From a virus, in the IMG/VR virus record IMGVR_UViG_3300036893_000049, positions 21,260 to 85,259 of that record: DNA of 64,000 bases, one strand, 5' to 3'. How positions within the stretch are numbered: position 1 is the stretch's first letter; each line of letters begins with the position of its first letter. Positions 7,102 through 16,508 of this stretch are shown piece after piece. The notes under the pieces are model-generated. The model did not search any database, was not told the origin of the DNA, and saw only the letters and a program-made list of their open reading frames with translations. Both the position numbers and the translations under genes were made by a program.

Positions 7102-8500
7102 GCTGCTCGGATTTGTCCAGTATACGTATCCCACTTATATCCCAGCCGGACACCACGGACTGATCTGTGAAAAACTGGAGGCGGTCGAACGCGGTGAATG
7201 TAAGCGGCTTATGATTCTAATGCCGCCGCGCCATGGGAAAAGCCAGCTTGTCTCTCGACATTTCCCGGCATGGTATATCGGCCGGAATCCAACAAAGCAG
7301 ATTATTAGTGCCTCCTACGCCTCGGACCTTGCATCTGGCTTTGGCCGCGATGTCCGCAATCTGGTTGCCAGCCAAGAGTTCGCCGCGATCTTTCCCGGCG
7401 TTCGTTTGGCTGATGACAGTGCGGCGAAAAATCTCTGGCACACCACACAGGGCGGTATCTATGTCGCGGCGGGGGTGGGCACGGGCATCACCGGCAAGGG
7501 AGCCGACATTTTGAACATTGACGATCCGGTAAAGGACCGGGCGGAGGCGGAAAGTCAGACTATCCGGGATGGTATCCTCGCGTGGTACACGTCAACTTCA
7601 TACACGCGATTGATGCCCGGTGCCGCGGTAATCCTGACCATGACTCGCTGGCATGAAGACGATCTCGGCGGCACGTTGTTGCAGATGGCCGGGGGTGACA
7701 AGTGGGACGTGCTGTCACTCCCCGCACTGGCATCAGCCAACGACGACCCGCTTGGCCGAGCCGCGAATGAAGCTCTCTGGCCAGCGTGGTACGATGAGAC
7801 CGCGCTTGCGAAGATCCGGGCGAACATAGGCGAGCGGGATTTCGGTGCGCTTTATCAACAAGACCCTCGACCGGCCGGGACATCCTTTTTCGATGTTCAA
7901 TGTTGCCTCGTCGATGGCCAGCCGGTTGATGCGCCAAAAAACTGCGAAAGTGTATTCGCTGTCATGGACACGGCGATTAAGACCGGCACGAAAAACGATG
8001 GGACCGGCATTCTGTATTGTGCTTTTTCTCCACATTTCGGCTACCAACTAACGATTCTGGATTGGGAAATTCAGCAGATCGAAGGTGCGATGTTGGAGAC
8101 GTGGTTTCCTGTCATTTACGAAACCCTGGAAGGCTACGCCAAGGCTCAGCGGGCGCGAATGGGCGCGCTGGGAGTCTATATCGAGGACAAGGCGAGCGGA
8201 AGCATTCTTCTTCAGCAAGCCGCTCGGCGGGGTTGGCCAGCGAAAGCGATCGAAAGCGGGTTGACCGCGGTCGGTAAGGACGAACGAGCGATATCCGTCT
8301 CGGGATACGTTACCAGGGGCGATGTTAAAATATCACGTCACGCCTATGAGAAGATCACGAATTACAAAGGCCGGAACGGCAACCATTTCCTGATGCAGGT
8401 GTTTCGATTCCAGGTCGGTGTGAAGGATCAGGCGGACGACCTGCTAGACTGCTTTACATATTCCGCGGCGCTGGCTTTGGGTAACTCAGACGGGTATTGA
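7025..8500 (+). CDS. terL: Large terminase subunit (ATPase and nuclease)
   Basis: About 491 residues. The ATPase has Walker A PPRHGKSQ near residue 67 and Walker B ILNIDDPVKDR. The C-terminal RNase-H-like nuclease starts near FAVMDTAIKTG with its first Asp. This is the motor that cuts and packages phage DNA into the prohead. The start is uncertain: ATG at 7025 overlaps the small subunit, and ATG at 7072 sits right after GAAGGAG. Length fits the family. Confidence 0.9.
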   Translation: MPNSWRSQVPEWAKKEMARRSAARTKLLGFVQYTYPTYIPAGHHGLICEKLEAVERGECKRLMILMPPRHGKSQLVSRHFPAWYIGRNPTKQIISASYASDLASGFGRDVRNLVASQEFAAIFPGVRLADDSAAKNLWHTTQGGIYVAAGVGTGITGKGADILNIDDPVKDRAEAESQTIRDGILAWYTSTSYTRLMPGAAVILTMTRWHEDDLGGTLLQMAGGDKWDVLSLPALASANDDPLGRAANEALWPAWYDETALAKIRANIGERDFGALYQQDPRPAGTSFFDVQCCLVDGQPVDAPKNCESVFAVMDTAIKTGTKNDGTGILYCAFSPHFGYQLTILDWEIQQIEGAMLETWFPVIYETLEGYAKAQRARMGALGVYIEDKASGSILLQQAARRGWPAKAIESGLTAVGKDERAISVSGYVTRGDVKISRHAYEKITNYKGRNGNHFLMQVFRFQVGVKDQADDLLDCFTYSAALALGNSDGY

Positions 8501-8528
8501 TAACTCTTGGGGACTCAGACGGGATTGC

Positions 8529-8651
8529 TTAGCTGGTCACCGCAAAAATCCACCAGATTATCGCTCCCGCGATCAACAGGGATGCCAGCGACCGCGCCCA
8601 TCGGAAGAGGACCAGGGCCGCGAAGATGACGGGGAACCAGAGCAGGGTCAC
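8529..8651 (-). CDS. Small membrane protein, 40 aa
   Basis: Starts at a GTG that overlaps the upstream stop (GTGA). Nearly the whole peptide is hydrophobic (LLWFPVIFAALVLF and LLIAGAIIWWIFAV), so two short or one hairpin membrane segment is expected. It is the last gene of a three-gene leftward cassette inserted among rightward head genes. Confidence 0.55.
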   Translation of the reverse strand: MTLLWFPVIFAALVLFRWARSLASLLIAGAIIWWIFAVTS

Positions 8652-8821
8652 GACGCCAACGACTCTAATTGACTCGCCACGAACAGTTCCACGCGCTCGG
8701 GTAATCGCACCGCACATAGGGTGCCATCTCGATCCGCGATCTTCCCGATGCGTCCGACGTATGCGGAATTCACATCGCGCACCACTCTGACGAGTTCGCC
8801 GGATTCGACGGTTTGGGTCAC
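8648..8821 (-). CDS. Small SH3/KOW-like protein, 57 aa
   Basis: Begins VTQTVESGELVRVVRDV and contains YVGRIGKIADRDG, which resembles the beta turn of KOW or SH3-like barrels. Start GTG overlaps the stop of the upstream RHH-like gene. It could bind nucleic acid or protein. Family assignment is tentative. Confidence 0.55.
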   Translation of the reverse strand: MTQTVESGELVRVVRDVNSAYVGRIGKIADRDGTLCAVRLPERVELFVASQLESLAS

Positions 8822-8970
8822 TTCGCTTTCCTTTCCTTATCCTCAACCCGAGCCGCCTCGACCAATCGCCTGACGATTTCAGCGACCGGCACTTCGGCTT
8901 CGCGGGCGACATGTGCCAGCCAGGTATCCTGTGGCGCGGTGAATGTGATTGTGGTTCTCGGGTTGCTCAT
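8818..8970 (-). CDS. Small RHH-like DNA-binding protein, 50 aa
   Basis: Begins MSNPRTTITFTAPQDTW and continues with two helices (HVAREAEVPVAEIVRRLVEA), a ribbon-helix-helix pattern. It is the promoter-proximal gene of the reversed cassette and may repress it. An ATG six bases upstream is also possible; the ribosome binding site is weak. Confidence 0.6.
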   Translation of the reverse strand: MSNPRTTITFTAPQDTWLAHVAREAEVPVAEIVRRLVEAARVEDKERKAK

Positions 8971-9006
8971 ACGCATCACATTAGCATCGCCTGAGCGAGG
9001 TTGTCA

Positions 9007-9198
9007 ATGTCCCTATCCGCCGCCCTCTGTGAAGAACTGGCCCGGCGCGGGCTGGCGAGGTTGTCTGCCGCCGAACTGGAGGCCGCTCTGAGGGCCCGTG
9101 GACTCTCCCTCACCGGGGGTGCCAGGGATGCGGTGAACGCTCATTTGGCTGCGGTGCGAGGGCTCAGTGCGGATGGTCTGGCGGAACGCGGCGCATGA
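9007..9198 (+). CDS. Small helical protein, 63 aa
   Basis: Starts MSLSAALCEELARRGLARL. Residues 5-35 fit a SAP-like or helix-hairpin pattern with LSAAELEAALRARGLSLTGG. It is coupled by ATGA to the next gene and lies before the portal. Its C-terminal LAERG is echoed in the next gene, which suggests a possible shared origin. The role is unknown. Confidence 0.6.
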   Translation: MSLSAALCEELARRGLARLSAAELEAALRARGLSLTGGARDAVNAHLAAVRGLSADGLAERGA

Positions 9199-9362
9199 TC
9201 GATCCTGTTGCCGCGGTCGTGACTGCCTTGGCGGAACGTGGCATCGCAATCGATCCGGCCATACTCGCGGACGCGATTCATGCCGCTGGGGCTCAATTCA
9301 TCCCGCAGGCCGAAGCGCATGACACCGCGAAAGCATGGGAACGCGGCATAAAAAATGGCTGA
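9195..9362 (+). CDS. Small hypothetical protein, 55 aa
   Basis: Begins MIDPVAAVVTALAERGIAID and is helical. It overlaps the portal start by eight bases and the upstream gene by ATGA, so the three are translated together. No family is recognised. Confidence 0.6.
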   Translation: MIDPVAAVVTALAERGIAIDPAILADAIHAAGAQFIPQAEAHDTAKAWERGIKNG

Positions 9363-10893
9363 GATTACAATTACGGGGGTGAATCTAAGCACGACCCTTC
9401 AAAACCTGTTGATGGCCGATGATATCGTCCCCGGCGCGGAACCGTCGTATCAACTTTGTCAAGAAATTTACGTTTCGCATCCGCTAGGAAAAAAATTGTG
9501 CGACACTCCAATCGCGCTGGCGCAGTCGCAACCTCGCGAAATCGCGATCCCAGGTGCGCCGGAACGGGTCAAAGAACAATTCCTGAAACAATGGAAGTCG
9601 GATGGATGCGACGGCCATATCTTTAATGTCGGTTCGGCATCCCGCCGTCTCGGTGTTGCTGCGATTGGTATCCTGATACGGGGCGTTGAGCCAATGGCTC
9701 CCCTCGATCTCGAAAAGATCGCGAATGCCGAGATTTCATTTAATATGTGGGATGCCCTCAATCTGGCGGGATCGCAGGTTCTCGACCTCGATCCGAACTC
9801 GATGGACTTCCTCAAGCCGACCAAAGTATCGGCGGCCGGGACGCCGTATCATCGCAGCCGTGCCATTGTGCTGATGCACGAAAAACCGCTGTATCTGAAA
9901 TATAGCAATCCGGCTTATGGGTTCACGGGCCGTTCGGTTTACCAGCGAGCCTTGTTTCCGCTGAAATCGTTTGTTCTGACGATGGTCACGGATGCGATGG
10001 TTGCCCGCAAGGCCGGGCTTTTGATCGCGGCGATGAAACAGGCCGGGTCCGTCATCAGTCAGGCGATGCAAAAACTGTTTAGTGTTAAGCGCGGGATGCT
10101 GGAAGACGGCGCTACGAACAATGTGCTTGGCATCGGGGCTGAAGACCGCATTGAGTCTCTGAACCTACAGAACGTCAACGGCGCGATGAGCGAGTCCCGT
10201 AAGAATATTCTCGATAACATCGCGACCGCCGCCGATATGCCAGCTATTATGCTGAACCAGGAGACTTTCGCGGAAGGGTTCGGCGAAGGCATCGAGGACG
10301 CCAAGTCGGTTGCCCGTTATGTCGGTGGCGTCCGCGCCGAACTCGAACCAATCTATTCCTGGTTCGATACCATCATCATGCACCGGGCCTGGACGAAGGA
10401 ATTCTTCAAGACGTTGCAGGCGGAAGAAGAAAATTCCCCTGACGTGGAACCGGTTTATTCCGGTATGGAGTATCGCGAAGCATTTTATCAATGGAAGAAC
10501 GCTTTCTCCGCGATCTGGCCGTCTCTGATCGAGGAGCCGGAATCGGAGGCCGTCATGGTCGAGGATGTGAAAATCAAGGGTGTGATCGCCACTGTCCAGG
10601 TCTTCGATCCCTTGATGCCGGATCAACACAACAAGGCGGAACTGATCGAGTGGGCGCAGGACAATCTGAATTCCAGCGAGACATTGTTCAGGACGCCTCT
10701 TAATATCAGCCTCGATCTGATCGCGGATTATGAACCGCCGGTGCCGATTGCCATACCCGGCGAAGACGAAGGGGAAGGCAAAGAACCGCCGGAACCAAGA
10801 CCCTTCAGCCGCCAGGACGCGGATGCGCGTGTCGCGGGATGGCTGGCCGCGGTGCCGGTGTTGGGAAAGAAGAGAGGCCGTGCCGCCGCTTGA
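9355..10893 (+). CDS. Portal protein, DUF1073 / HI1409 type
   Basis: 512 residues. The block ATAADMPAIMLNQETFAEGF (about residues 300-320), followed by GEGIEDAKS, is characteristic of DUF1073 phage portals. Twelve copies form the ring through which DNA enters the capsid and to which terminase and tail bind. Gene order terminase-portal-MuF supports this. The C-terminal 60 residues are Pro/Glu-rich and probably disordered. Confidence 0.85.
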   Translation: MAEITITGVNLSTTLQNLLMADDIVPGAEPSYQLCQEIYVSHPLGKKLCDTPIALAQSQPREIAIPGAPERVKEQFLKQWKSDGCDGHIFNVGSASRRLGVAAIGILIRGVEPMAPLDLEKIANAEISFNMWDALNLAGSQVLDLDPNSMDFLKPTKVSAAGTPYHRSRAIVLMHEKPLYLKYSNPAYGFTGRSVYQRALFPLKSFVLTMVTDAMVARKAGLLIAAMKQAGSVISQAMQKLFSVKRGMLEDGATNNVLGIGAEDRIESLNLQNVNGAMSESRKNILDNIATAADMPAIMLNQETFAEGFGEGIEDAKSVARYVGGVRAELEPIYSWFDTIIMHRAWTKEFFKTLQAEEENSPDVEPVYSGMEYREAFYQWKNAFSAIWPSLIEEPESEAVMVEDVKIKGVIATVQVFDPLMPDQHNKAELIEWAQDNLNSSETLFRTPLNISLDLIADYEPPVPIAIPGEDEGEGKEPPEPRPFSRQDADARVAGWLAAVPVLGKKRGRAAA

Positions 10894-11728
10894 CGGCGGG
10901 TTCGGTCCCGCGACAGGCTTCTATGCGGTTTTGACCGCGGCCATCAACAGTCTGATGGAAACGGGATACGACTCGCCGGAGCAGATCGCGGCATGGGTTG
11001 CTCAGATCAGACGGGCCGCCTTGCTCAATATGATCCCGGAGAGCGTGCTACAAAAATCGCTCAACGACACCATGCGGGCGATCTATCGAAACAAAATTGA
11101 ACGAGGCGGCATTCTCACTCAACACCCAGGCATCGCACGATTCACGCTGGAACGGGTCGAGCCGAAGCTGAGAGCGGAACTTGATCGCCGCATCGTTGCC
11201 TCGGCCAATCTGATCCGGCTCAACCGGCAAGAGGCCATTGAAACGACATTACGGCGGTTTTCCGGGTGGTCCACCTCGATCCCCGCTGGCGGCATAAGCG
11301 AAACGAGCCGCCGCGCGACGAAGGAAAAAATCCGTAAGCCGCTGGCTTCGTTACCGTTTGAGGAACGTCGCGTAGCGGTAGATCAAGGCCACAAGTTCGT
11401 TGCGAACCTGTCGGAAATTCTCGCCGCTAACGGTGGGGCAATCGCGGTCAAATGGAATTCGCACTGGCGGCAGCAAAATTATGACTATCGCGAAGACCAC
11501 AAAGAGCGGGATGGAAAGATATATCTCTTGCGCGGAAATTGGGCGAAGGAAAAGGGCCTCGTGAAACCTGGGTCGGCTGGGTATTATGAGGACATTACAT
11601 CGTTCGGCCAGGAAGTTTTTTGCCGGTGTTTTGGGACCTATATCCATTCGCTTCGGCGGCTTCCCGAAGATATGCTGACCGAGAAGGGTCAAGAGGCCGT
11701 TGCCAACAGAATTAATATGGCGGCCTAG
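10880..11728 (+). CDS. Head morphogenesis protein, Mu gpF-like
   Basis: I choose the GTG at 10880, which overlaps the portal end and has AAGAGAGG upstream; it gives about 282 residues. The C-terminal part (HWRQQNYDYREDHKERDGK and SFGQEVFCRCFGTYIHSL) matches the Mu-F-like minor head domain with its conserved His/Asp and Cys. Such proteins attach to the portal and are injected or aid assembly. Confidence 0.75.
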   Translation: MPPLDGGFGPATGFYAVLTAAINSLMETGYDSPEQIAAWVAQIRRAALLNMIPESVLQKSLNDTMRAIYRNKIERGGILTQHPGIARFTLERVEPKLRAELDRRIVASANLIRLNRQEAIETTLRRFSGWSTSIPAGGISETSRRATKEKIRKPLASLPFEERRVAVDQGHKFVANLSEILAANGGAIAVKWNSHWRQQNYDYREDHKERDGKIYLLRGNWAKEKGLVKPGSAGYYEDITSFGQEVFCRCFGTYIHSLRRLPEDMLTEKGQEAVANRINMAA

Positions 11729-11737
11729 GAGAACACC

Positions 11738-13807
11738 ATGCCGCTGAAATCGGGATCGTCTCAGAAAACGATTTCAGAAAACATCGCCGAAATGATCCGC
11801 GCCGGTCACGATCCGAAACAGGCAGAGGCAGCCGCGTACCGCATGGCGCGGGGGGATGCCGATTCAACTATCGGTGCCGCGGGCATCATGTTTCTGACGG
11901 CTGGCGGCGAGACGTTACTGTTGAAGCGCGGCCCTGGCGGAGATTTCCCTGGCGCGTGGTGCTTCCCTGGCGGAACATCCGAGGGCGATGAAACCGCGGA
12001 ACAAACCGCCGAACGCGAAACGATTGAGGAACTTGGCTTTCTGCCGGAAGGCGAGCGGATGCTTCTGACACGTCAGATGCGCGCCGATCTGCCGCATGAT
12101 CCTGGCGTTGTGGATGCGCTGAACCCCGTCGATTACACGACATTCCTCCAACGGGTGCCGGAACGATTTGAACCGAAACTGAACGGGGAACATACCGGAT
12201 TCGCGTGGTGCAAACCATCCGAACCGCCGCAACCCCTTCATCCCGGTTGCCGACTCGCGCTCGAACGCCTTGGAATGAACGAACTGGATATCGCCCGCGG
12301 CATGGCCGCCGGTGAATTGACCAGCCCGCAACGGTATTACAACGTTTGGCTTTTCGATATCAGGATTTCTGGCACCGGTTATGCTCATCGGGGCGCCGTC
12401 AAGAACAAAGACGGAAAGGTGATTCGAGAGGCCGAACATGCGTGGCGGCGGCCTGAGAACTATCTGACAGAAGACTATCTCGCTCGCACGAACGGATTGC
12501 CCGTCATCTGGGTCCATCCGAAAGACTCCATGCTCAACAGCAAGGAATTCAGAAACCGGATAATCGGAACCTGTTTCCTTCCGTATATTCGAGACGAATC
12601 TGTCTGGTCCATAGTTAAAATATGGGACCAGGAGTCCGCCGCCGATATGGCGACGATGGATTTGTCAACATCGCCCGGCGTTGTGTTGAGCGGAGACGAT
12701 GATATCCGCGTGAGACTTCCCGATGGTTCGCCGTTGTTGATTGAAGGCGATCCGACCATAAACGATCACATTGCCATAGTTCCTCAGGGAGTCTGGGACC
12801 TCGGCGGCCCACCGTCTGGAATTCGAACCGACAGCGTAAAGGAAAGCACCATGCCGCAAGAGACCGAAGAAGAGAAGGCCGCCCGCGAGACGCGAGAGGC
12901 GAAAGACGCCGCGCGCGATGCCAAGATGGACAAGATCATGGATGCGCTCGCATCCATGGCGGATAATTTCGGCAGGCGTTTGGACGCGGCCGAAACGCGC
13001 GACACCAAGCGTGACGCGGATGAGGCGAAGGCGCGAGCCGATGCGGAGGCCGCCGAAGAAGAGCGGAAGAAGGCCGATGCCGCACACCGCCTTGACGCGA
13101 AGGGCCGCCGCGATGCCGAGCGCGAAGCCTGGATGAAGGCCGATGCTGGCGTGTGCGCCGATGAGGACGCCCAGGAGGCCATGGAACTCGATGCCATGGT
13201 CAAGGATGGCGCCGATCCCGACGAGGCCGCCGACAAGGCTCGCAAGGACCGCCGCGACAGGATGGACAAGCGCCGCAAGGACGCCGCGTCCGAGGAAGAA
13301 AGGAAGATCGCGGACAAAGCCCGCGCGGATAGCGTGGCGACTCTTGACGCCGCCGCTGTCGCCAAGATTGTCGCGGACACGCTGGCGAAGCAGAACCGGT
13401 CGGAGGCGGATACCACGACGCTCAGCCTTGAGCAGGCCCGCGCCGATGCCGTTTTCACCGCGTTTGGAAGCGGCGCGGCCCGGCGTCCGATGTCCGGTGA
13501 AACTCCGGCGGACTATCAGATCGCCATGGCGCGCGAATTCCAGAAGCACTCAAAGCGCTGGAAGGACACCAACCTTGGCCTTCTGGACAGTTCGACGCGT
13601 GGCGTCGTGATCGCGGACATCTATAACGATGCCATCGCGGCATCGAAAAACACCGACGATCTTGAGCCGGGCCAACTGGTCTACATCACCCGTTCCGGCG
13701 AGGGTGGACACCAGATCACCGAGGCCCGCGGCAACGGCACCTTTATCCATGGGCTGAAGCGAGATTCGATGCGGGTCACGAAATTCATGACCGAACGGAG
13801 GGCTTAA
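11738..13807 (+). CDS. Nudix hydrolase - DUF2213 - coiled-coil scaffold fusion
   Basis: 689 residues in several parts. Residues 8-38 are a phage motif (TISENIAEMIRAGHDPKQA). Residues 45-175 are a Nudix domain with the full box G79-x5-E85-x7-R93-E94-x2-E97-E98-x-G100. About 200-365 match DUF2213, usual at this place in DUF1073/DUF2184 phages. Residues 370-555 are a long charged Ala/Glu/Lys/Asp coiled coil typical of scaffolds, and 565-689 a C-terminal domain. The Nudix domain could hydrolyse nucleotides or simply be carried. AGGAG precedes the ATG. Confidence 0.8.
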   Translation: MPLKSGSSQKTISENIAEMIRAGHDPKQAEAAAYRMARGDADSTIGAAGIMFLTAGGETLLLKRGPGGDFPGAWCFPGGTSEGDETAEQTAERETIEELGFLPEGERMLLTRQMRADLPHDPGVVDALNPVDYTTFLQRVPERFEPKLNGEHTGFAWCKPSEPPQPLHPGCRLALERLGMNELDIARGMAAGELTSPQRYYNVWLFDIRISGTGYAHRGAVKNKDGKVIREAEHAWRRPENYLTEDYLARTNGLPVIWVHPKDSMLNSKEFRNRIIGTCFLPYIRDESVWSIVKIWDQESAADMATMDLSTSPGVVLSGDDDIRVRLPDGSPLLIEGDPTINDHIAIVPQGVWDLGGPPSGIRTDSVKESTMPQETEEEKAARETREAKDAARDAKMDKIMDALASMADNFGRRLDAAETRDTKRDADEAKARADAEAAEEERKKADAAHRLDAKGRRDAEREAWMKADAGVCADEDAQEAMELDAMVKDGADPDEAADKARKDRRDRMDKRRKDAASEEERKIADKARADSVATLDAAAVAKIVADTLAKQNRSEADTTTLSLEQARADAVFTAFGSGAARRPMSGETPADYQIAMAREFQKHSKRWKDTNLGLLDSSTRGVVIADIYNDAIAASKNTDDLEPGQLVYITRSGEGGHQITEARGNGTFIHGLKRDSMRVTKFMTERRA

Positions 13808-13810
13808 CCA

Positions 13811-14710
13811 ATGGTCGCGACCATATCAAACAATCCCTATGCTACCACGAATGGCTTTGGTGGTTTCAATATCGAAAGCACCGGTTTTTGGCAGGGCATG
13901 TCGGTCGATGAACCCGATCTCCGGAATCGCCTCGCTGGCGGGTATCTGTCCAATGCCGAGACGATTCCGATGTGGGGCGGCGTTATGATCAGCGAAGCCA
14001 TCCCCGGCGGGTCGGGAACGCCAAACACCGCATTAGGCGGCCTGATTACGCGCGCTACGACACTGACCGCCACATCGACCAACGGCTATACGGGTTTTTC
14101 GGTCTTCGATCAAAACTTCGCGATGGTCAGCAGCCCGTCGAGTCGAGTCCCATTGATCGGGTCCGGGGGGCAGGTGAACTTCTACCGGAAGGGATCGGGC
14201 AAGCGAATCATCGTCGCGATGGACCCGTCCCTGGTCAGTATCGATGGCAGCATCATCACCTCTCAGGTCTCGTGGGACTTCAACAACTCGCTATTGACGG
14301 CATACGATGCCTCAACGGCGACCTATTCGTTGACCTCGATCACATCGACTTATGCGGCCGGCGTTTATACGATGGTCGTGGTTGCCGCCGCCGCCACGCC
14401 GGTTGGCGGAATTGGCGACTCAATCAACGTGAGTGGCGTGACCGGCACCGGGGCTTCTCTGGTCAACGGCGATCAGGTTGTGACCGCGTTCACCGATAAC
14501 GAGCATTTCACTTTCCAGGTGTTGGCCGGTTCCGGCGCGATCGCCACGGGCGCATTGTCCGGGACCCTGGTGCTGAACTACGGGACCGGCGCGCTGCCCG
14601 TGCAGGTGCTGGAAACTCAGGCCGGAAACAGCGGCACCGTCCAATACAACGCGGTGACCAACTCAGCATCGTGGAATCAATCCGGCGCCGTCGCCATGAT
14701 TTTGATATAA
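13811..14710 (+). CDS. Head decoration/structural protein with beta-sandwich repeats
   Basis: 299 residues beginning MVATISNNPYATTNGFGGF. The N-terminal 130 residues look like a capsid cement protein. Residues 160-250 (TGASLVNGDQVVTAF and EHFTFQVL) are a small beta domain rich in Thr, Ser and Val. It lies between the scaffold and major capsid genes. Function is inferred from context. Confidence 0.65.
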   Translation: MVATISNNPYATTNGFGGFNIESTGFWQGMSVDEPDLRNRLAGGYLSNAETIPMWGGVMISEAIPGGSGTPNTALGGLITRATTLTATSTNGYTGFSVFDQNFAMVSSPSSRVPLIGSGGQVNFYRKGSGKRIIVAMDPSLVSIDGSIITSQVSWDFNNSLLTAYDASTATYSLTSITSTYAAGVYTMVVVAAAATPVGGIGDSINVSGVTGTGASLVNGDQVVTAFTDNEHFTFQVLAGSGAIATGALSGTLVLNYGTGALPVQVLETQAGNSGTVQYNAVTNSASWNQSGAVAMILI

Positions 14711-14725
14711 CAGGGAGCCCAGAAC

Positions 14726-15742
14726 ATGCTTATCGCCCCCGCTCAACAAATGATTCATCCGTCATATGTCATGCCGGAAATCGTGCTGCCTTACAGTCAG
14801 GCATCGGGTGCGTTCGACGCGCTTCCGACCGGCGAACCGTTGGTGAGGCTTGGTGAAGACGATCTCGCCGTCTATATGCGCCAGATCGCCGTGCGAACGA
14901 AACTCGCCGCCGGGCAGGCCACTTTCAATTCTCTGCCATCGGCGGACGTGATCGTTTGGCAGATGAGCACCCCGGCTTACCGGTTGCGGTCGCAGTCGAT
15001 CTTCGACCATCACGAAAGCGCCGCCGCCGGACGCAACGGTTTCTCGTTGAGTGAGGCATATCGTCTCGCCAATCAGCAGGGCTTCGCGCAGCTTGCTCGT
15101 GTCGGCTTGCTCTATGGGTTCAACCCCGCCAACGGCGAAGGCATCATAAACGCGGCGAATATCACCACGCTCAATTTGCCCGCGGACAGTTTCAGCAATA
15201 CGACTGTGACGACCTATGATAACGGTCAGATGGCATTCTTTCTGATGAACCAGGTGCTGGGGATCAAATCCCGGACCAACCAACTCGGAATGGGTCGCAA
15301 ATTTGTCTTTATCGGGCCTCAGCGGACACTCGGATCATTCGAGTACAACGTGGTCCAACTCGTGCAGTATCAGCGCCCCGGCGCCGGCACGGCATCCACG
15401 GTCGAGACGGTGCGAAACGTTCTGATGTCGAACGGCGACGAGGTGATCTGGGCCTATGATGATACTCTGATCGGCAAGGGCGCCGGAGGCACCGATGCCG
15501 TTGTCATTGTCATGCCCGAGGTCGAACGGCCGAAGCGCGGTGCGTGGAATACCAACAAATTCGCGGAATTGCAGCCGGGCCAGGAGGCGATGCTTCTGCA
15601 AATCTGCGACATGGCGGCGCCGCGCGAAATCACCGTTCCGCTGGCATTGGGCGCGATCAGCACGCTCTATGAACTGTCGACAACTTCGGGTTGGGCATTC
15701 CGTCCGGAGGGCGTTACGGTTGTTTCAATGCCGTACCCGTAA
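14726..15742 (+). CDS. Major capsid protein, DUF2184-like
   Basis: 338 residues after CAGGGAG. Sequence blocks near residues 70-140 (VIVWQMSTPAYRLRSQS and GLLYGFNPANGEGI) and the C-terminal SGWAFRPEGVTVVSMPYP fit the DUF2184 capsid family. This family follows DUF2213 and DUF1073 genes in related phages. It should build the icosahedral head with an HK97-type fold. Confidence 0.8.
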   Translation: MLIAPAQQMIHPSYVMPEIVLPYSQASGAFDALPTGEPLVRLGEDDLAVYMRQIAVRTKLAAGQATFNSLPSADVIVWQMSTPAYRLRSQSIFDHHESAAAGRNGFSLSEAYRLANQQGFAQLARVGLLYGFNPANGEGIINAANITTLNLPADSFSNTTVTTYDNGQMAFFLMNQVLGIKSRTNQLGMGRKFVFIGPQRTLGSFEYNVVQLVQYQRPGAGTASTVETVRNVLMSNGDEVIWAYDDTLIGKGAGGTDAVVIVMPEVERPKRGAWNTNKFAELQPGQEAMLLQICDMAAPREITVPLALGAISTLYELSTTSGWAFRPEGVTVVSMPYP

Positions 15743-15780
15743 TAAACCCTTAACATCCGCACCATGCCTTAGGAATTCCA

Positions 15781-16326
15781 ATGAAGCTGTTCATAGGCAA
15801 CCCCACGACTCAAAATCACGTCTTCCTCTACCGTCTCGCTGAAAATGCCAAGATCGTTGAGCGGCCAATTCCGGCCGGTAAGCAGATCGACATCGAATGC
15901 GACACGCGCGACGAGATTGACAGCATCATCAAACAACACGCCAGATACGGTTTGATCGATGCGAATGAAGTAACCCGAATCCGCAAATTCCATGGCCTTT
16001 GTTACGCGCTCGACAAGCCGATACCGGCCGACAAGCTGAACTATTTTCGGGAACACAACACCGGCGAACTGATTGAGCAGGGCCGCGAGTTGCGCCAGAT
16101 CGCCGCCATCGCGGGAAACGATCTCATGGAGACCGCGTTGCTGGAAAACGATCGGCACGAACGCGTCGACCGCTTCGATCTCTATATCCAGGAAGATCGG
16201 CAGGGTGATAGCCCCTTTCCGCAACTGTCGGATCAGATCACGGTGACGAAGAACCCTGATAAGGTGGGGCCGATTTCCGATCCGGTTGCGACACGCACCA
16301 AGTCAGGACGACGCAGGGCCGCGTGA
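15781..16326 (+). CDS. Head-associated hypothetical protein
   Basis: 181 residues beginning MKLFIGNPTTQNHVFLYRL. The N-terminal 90 residues contain a small alpha-beta unit; the C-terminus is basic (TRTKSGRRRAA). It lies directly after the capsid gene, so it may be a decoration or completion protein. No family is recognised. Confidence 0.65.
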   Translation: MKLFIGNPTTQNHVFLYRLAENAKIVERPIPAGKQIDIECDTRDEIDSIIKQHARYGLIDANEVTRIRKFHGLCYALDKPIPADKLNYFREHNTGELIEQGRELRQIAAIAGNDLMETALLENDRHERVDRFDLYIQEDRQGDSPFPQLSDQITVTKNPDKVGPISDPVATRTKSGRRRAA

Positions 16327-16508
16327 GCATGTCAGAGACGATTGAGGACATGCTCACGCTAACCGATGCGCGGCGGCTTCTGGGACGCGCCAGGGCCGTT
16401 CTGCGGACGGTGGCGGAGTGGGATCGGGACGAACCGCAATCGGCCATGACGCTTGTCGTGGCGGCGCATTTACATCGCGATATCGTCAACGCATTGTCGC
16501 CAAAATGA
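16323..16508 (+). CDS. Small hypothetical protein, 61 aa
   Basis: GTG at 16323 overlaps the upstream stop (GTGA); an ATG at 16329 is also possible. It is mostly helical with TDARRLLGRARAVLRTVAEW. It is coupled to the next gene through ATGA. Its role is unknown, but its place among connector genes suggests a structural part. Confidence 0.6.
   Translation: MSMSETIEDMLTLTDARRLLGRARAVLRTVAEWDRDEPQSAMTLVVAAHLHRDIVNALSPK

Noticed and set aside
12665-13549. Leftward open frames of 294 and 224 codons
   Set aside because: They mirror the repetitive charged coiled coil of the scaffold fusion and have Ser/Arg/Ala low complexity with no start signal.
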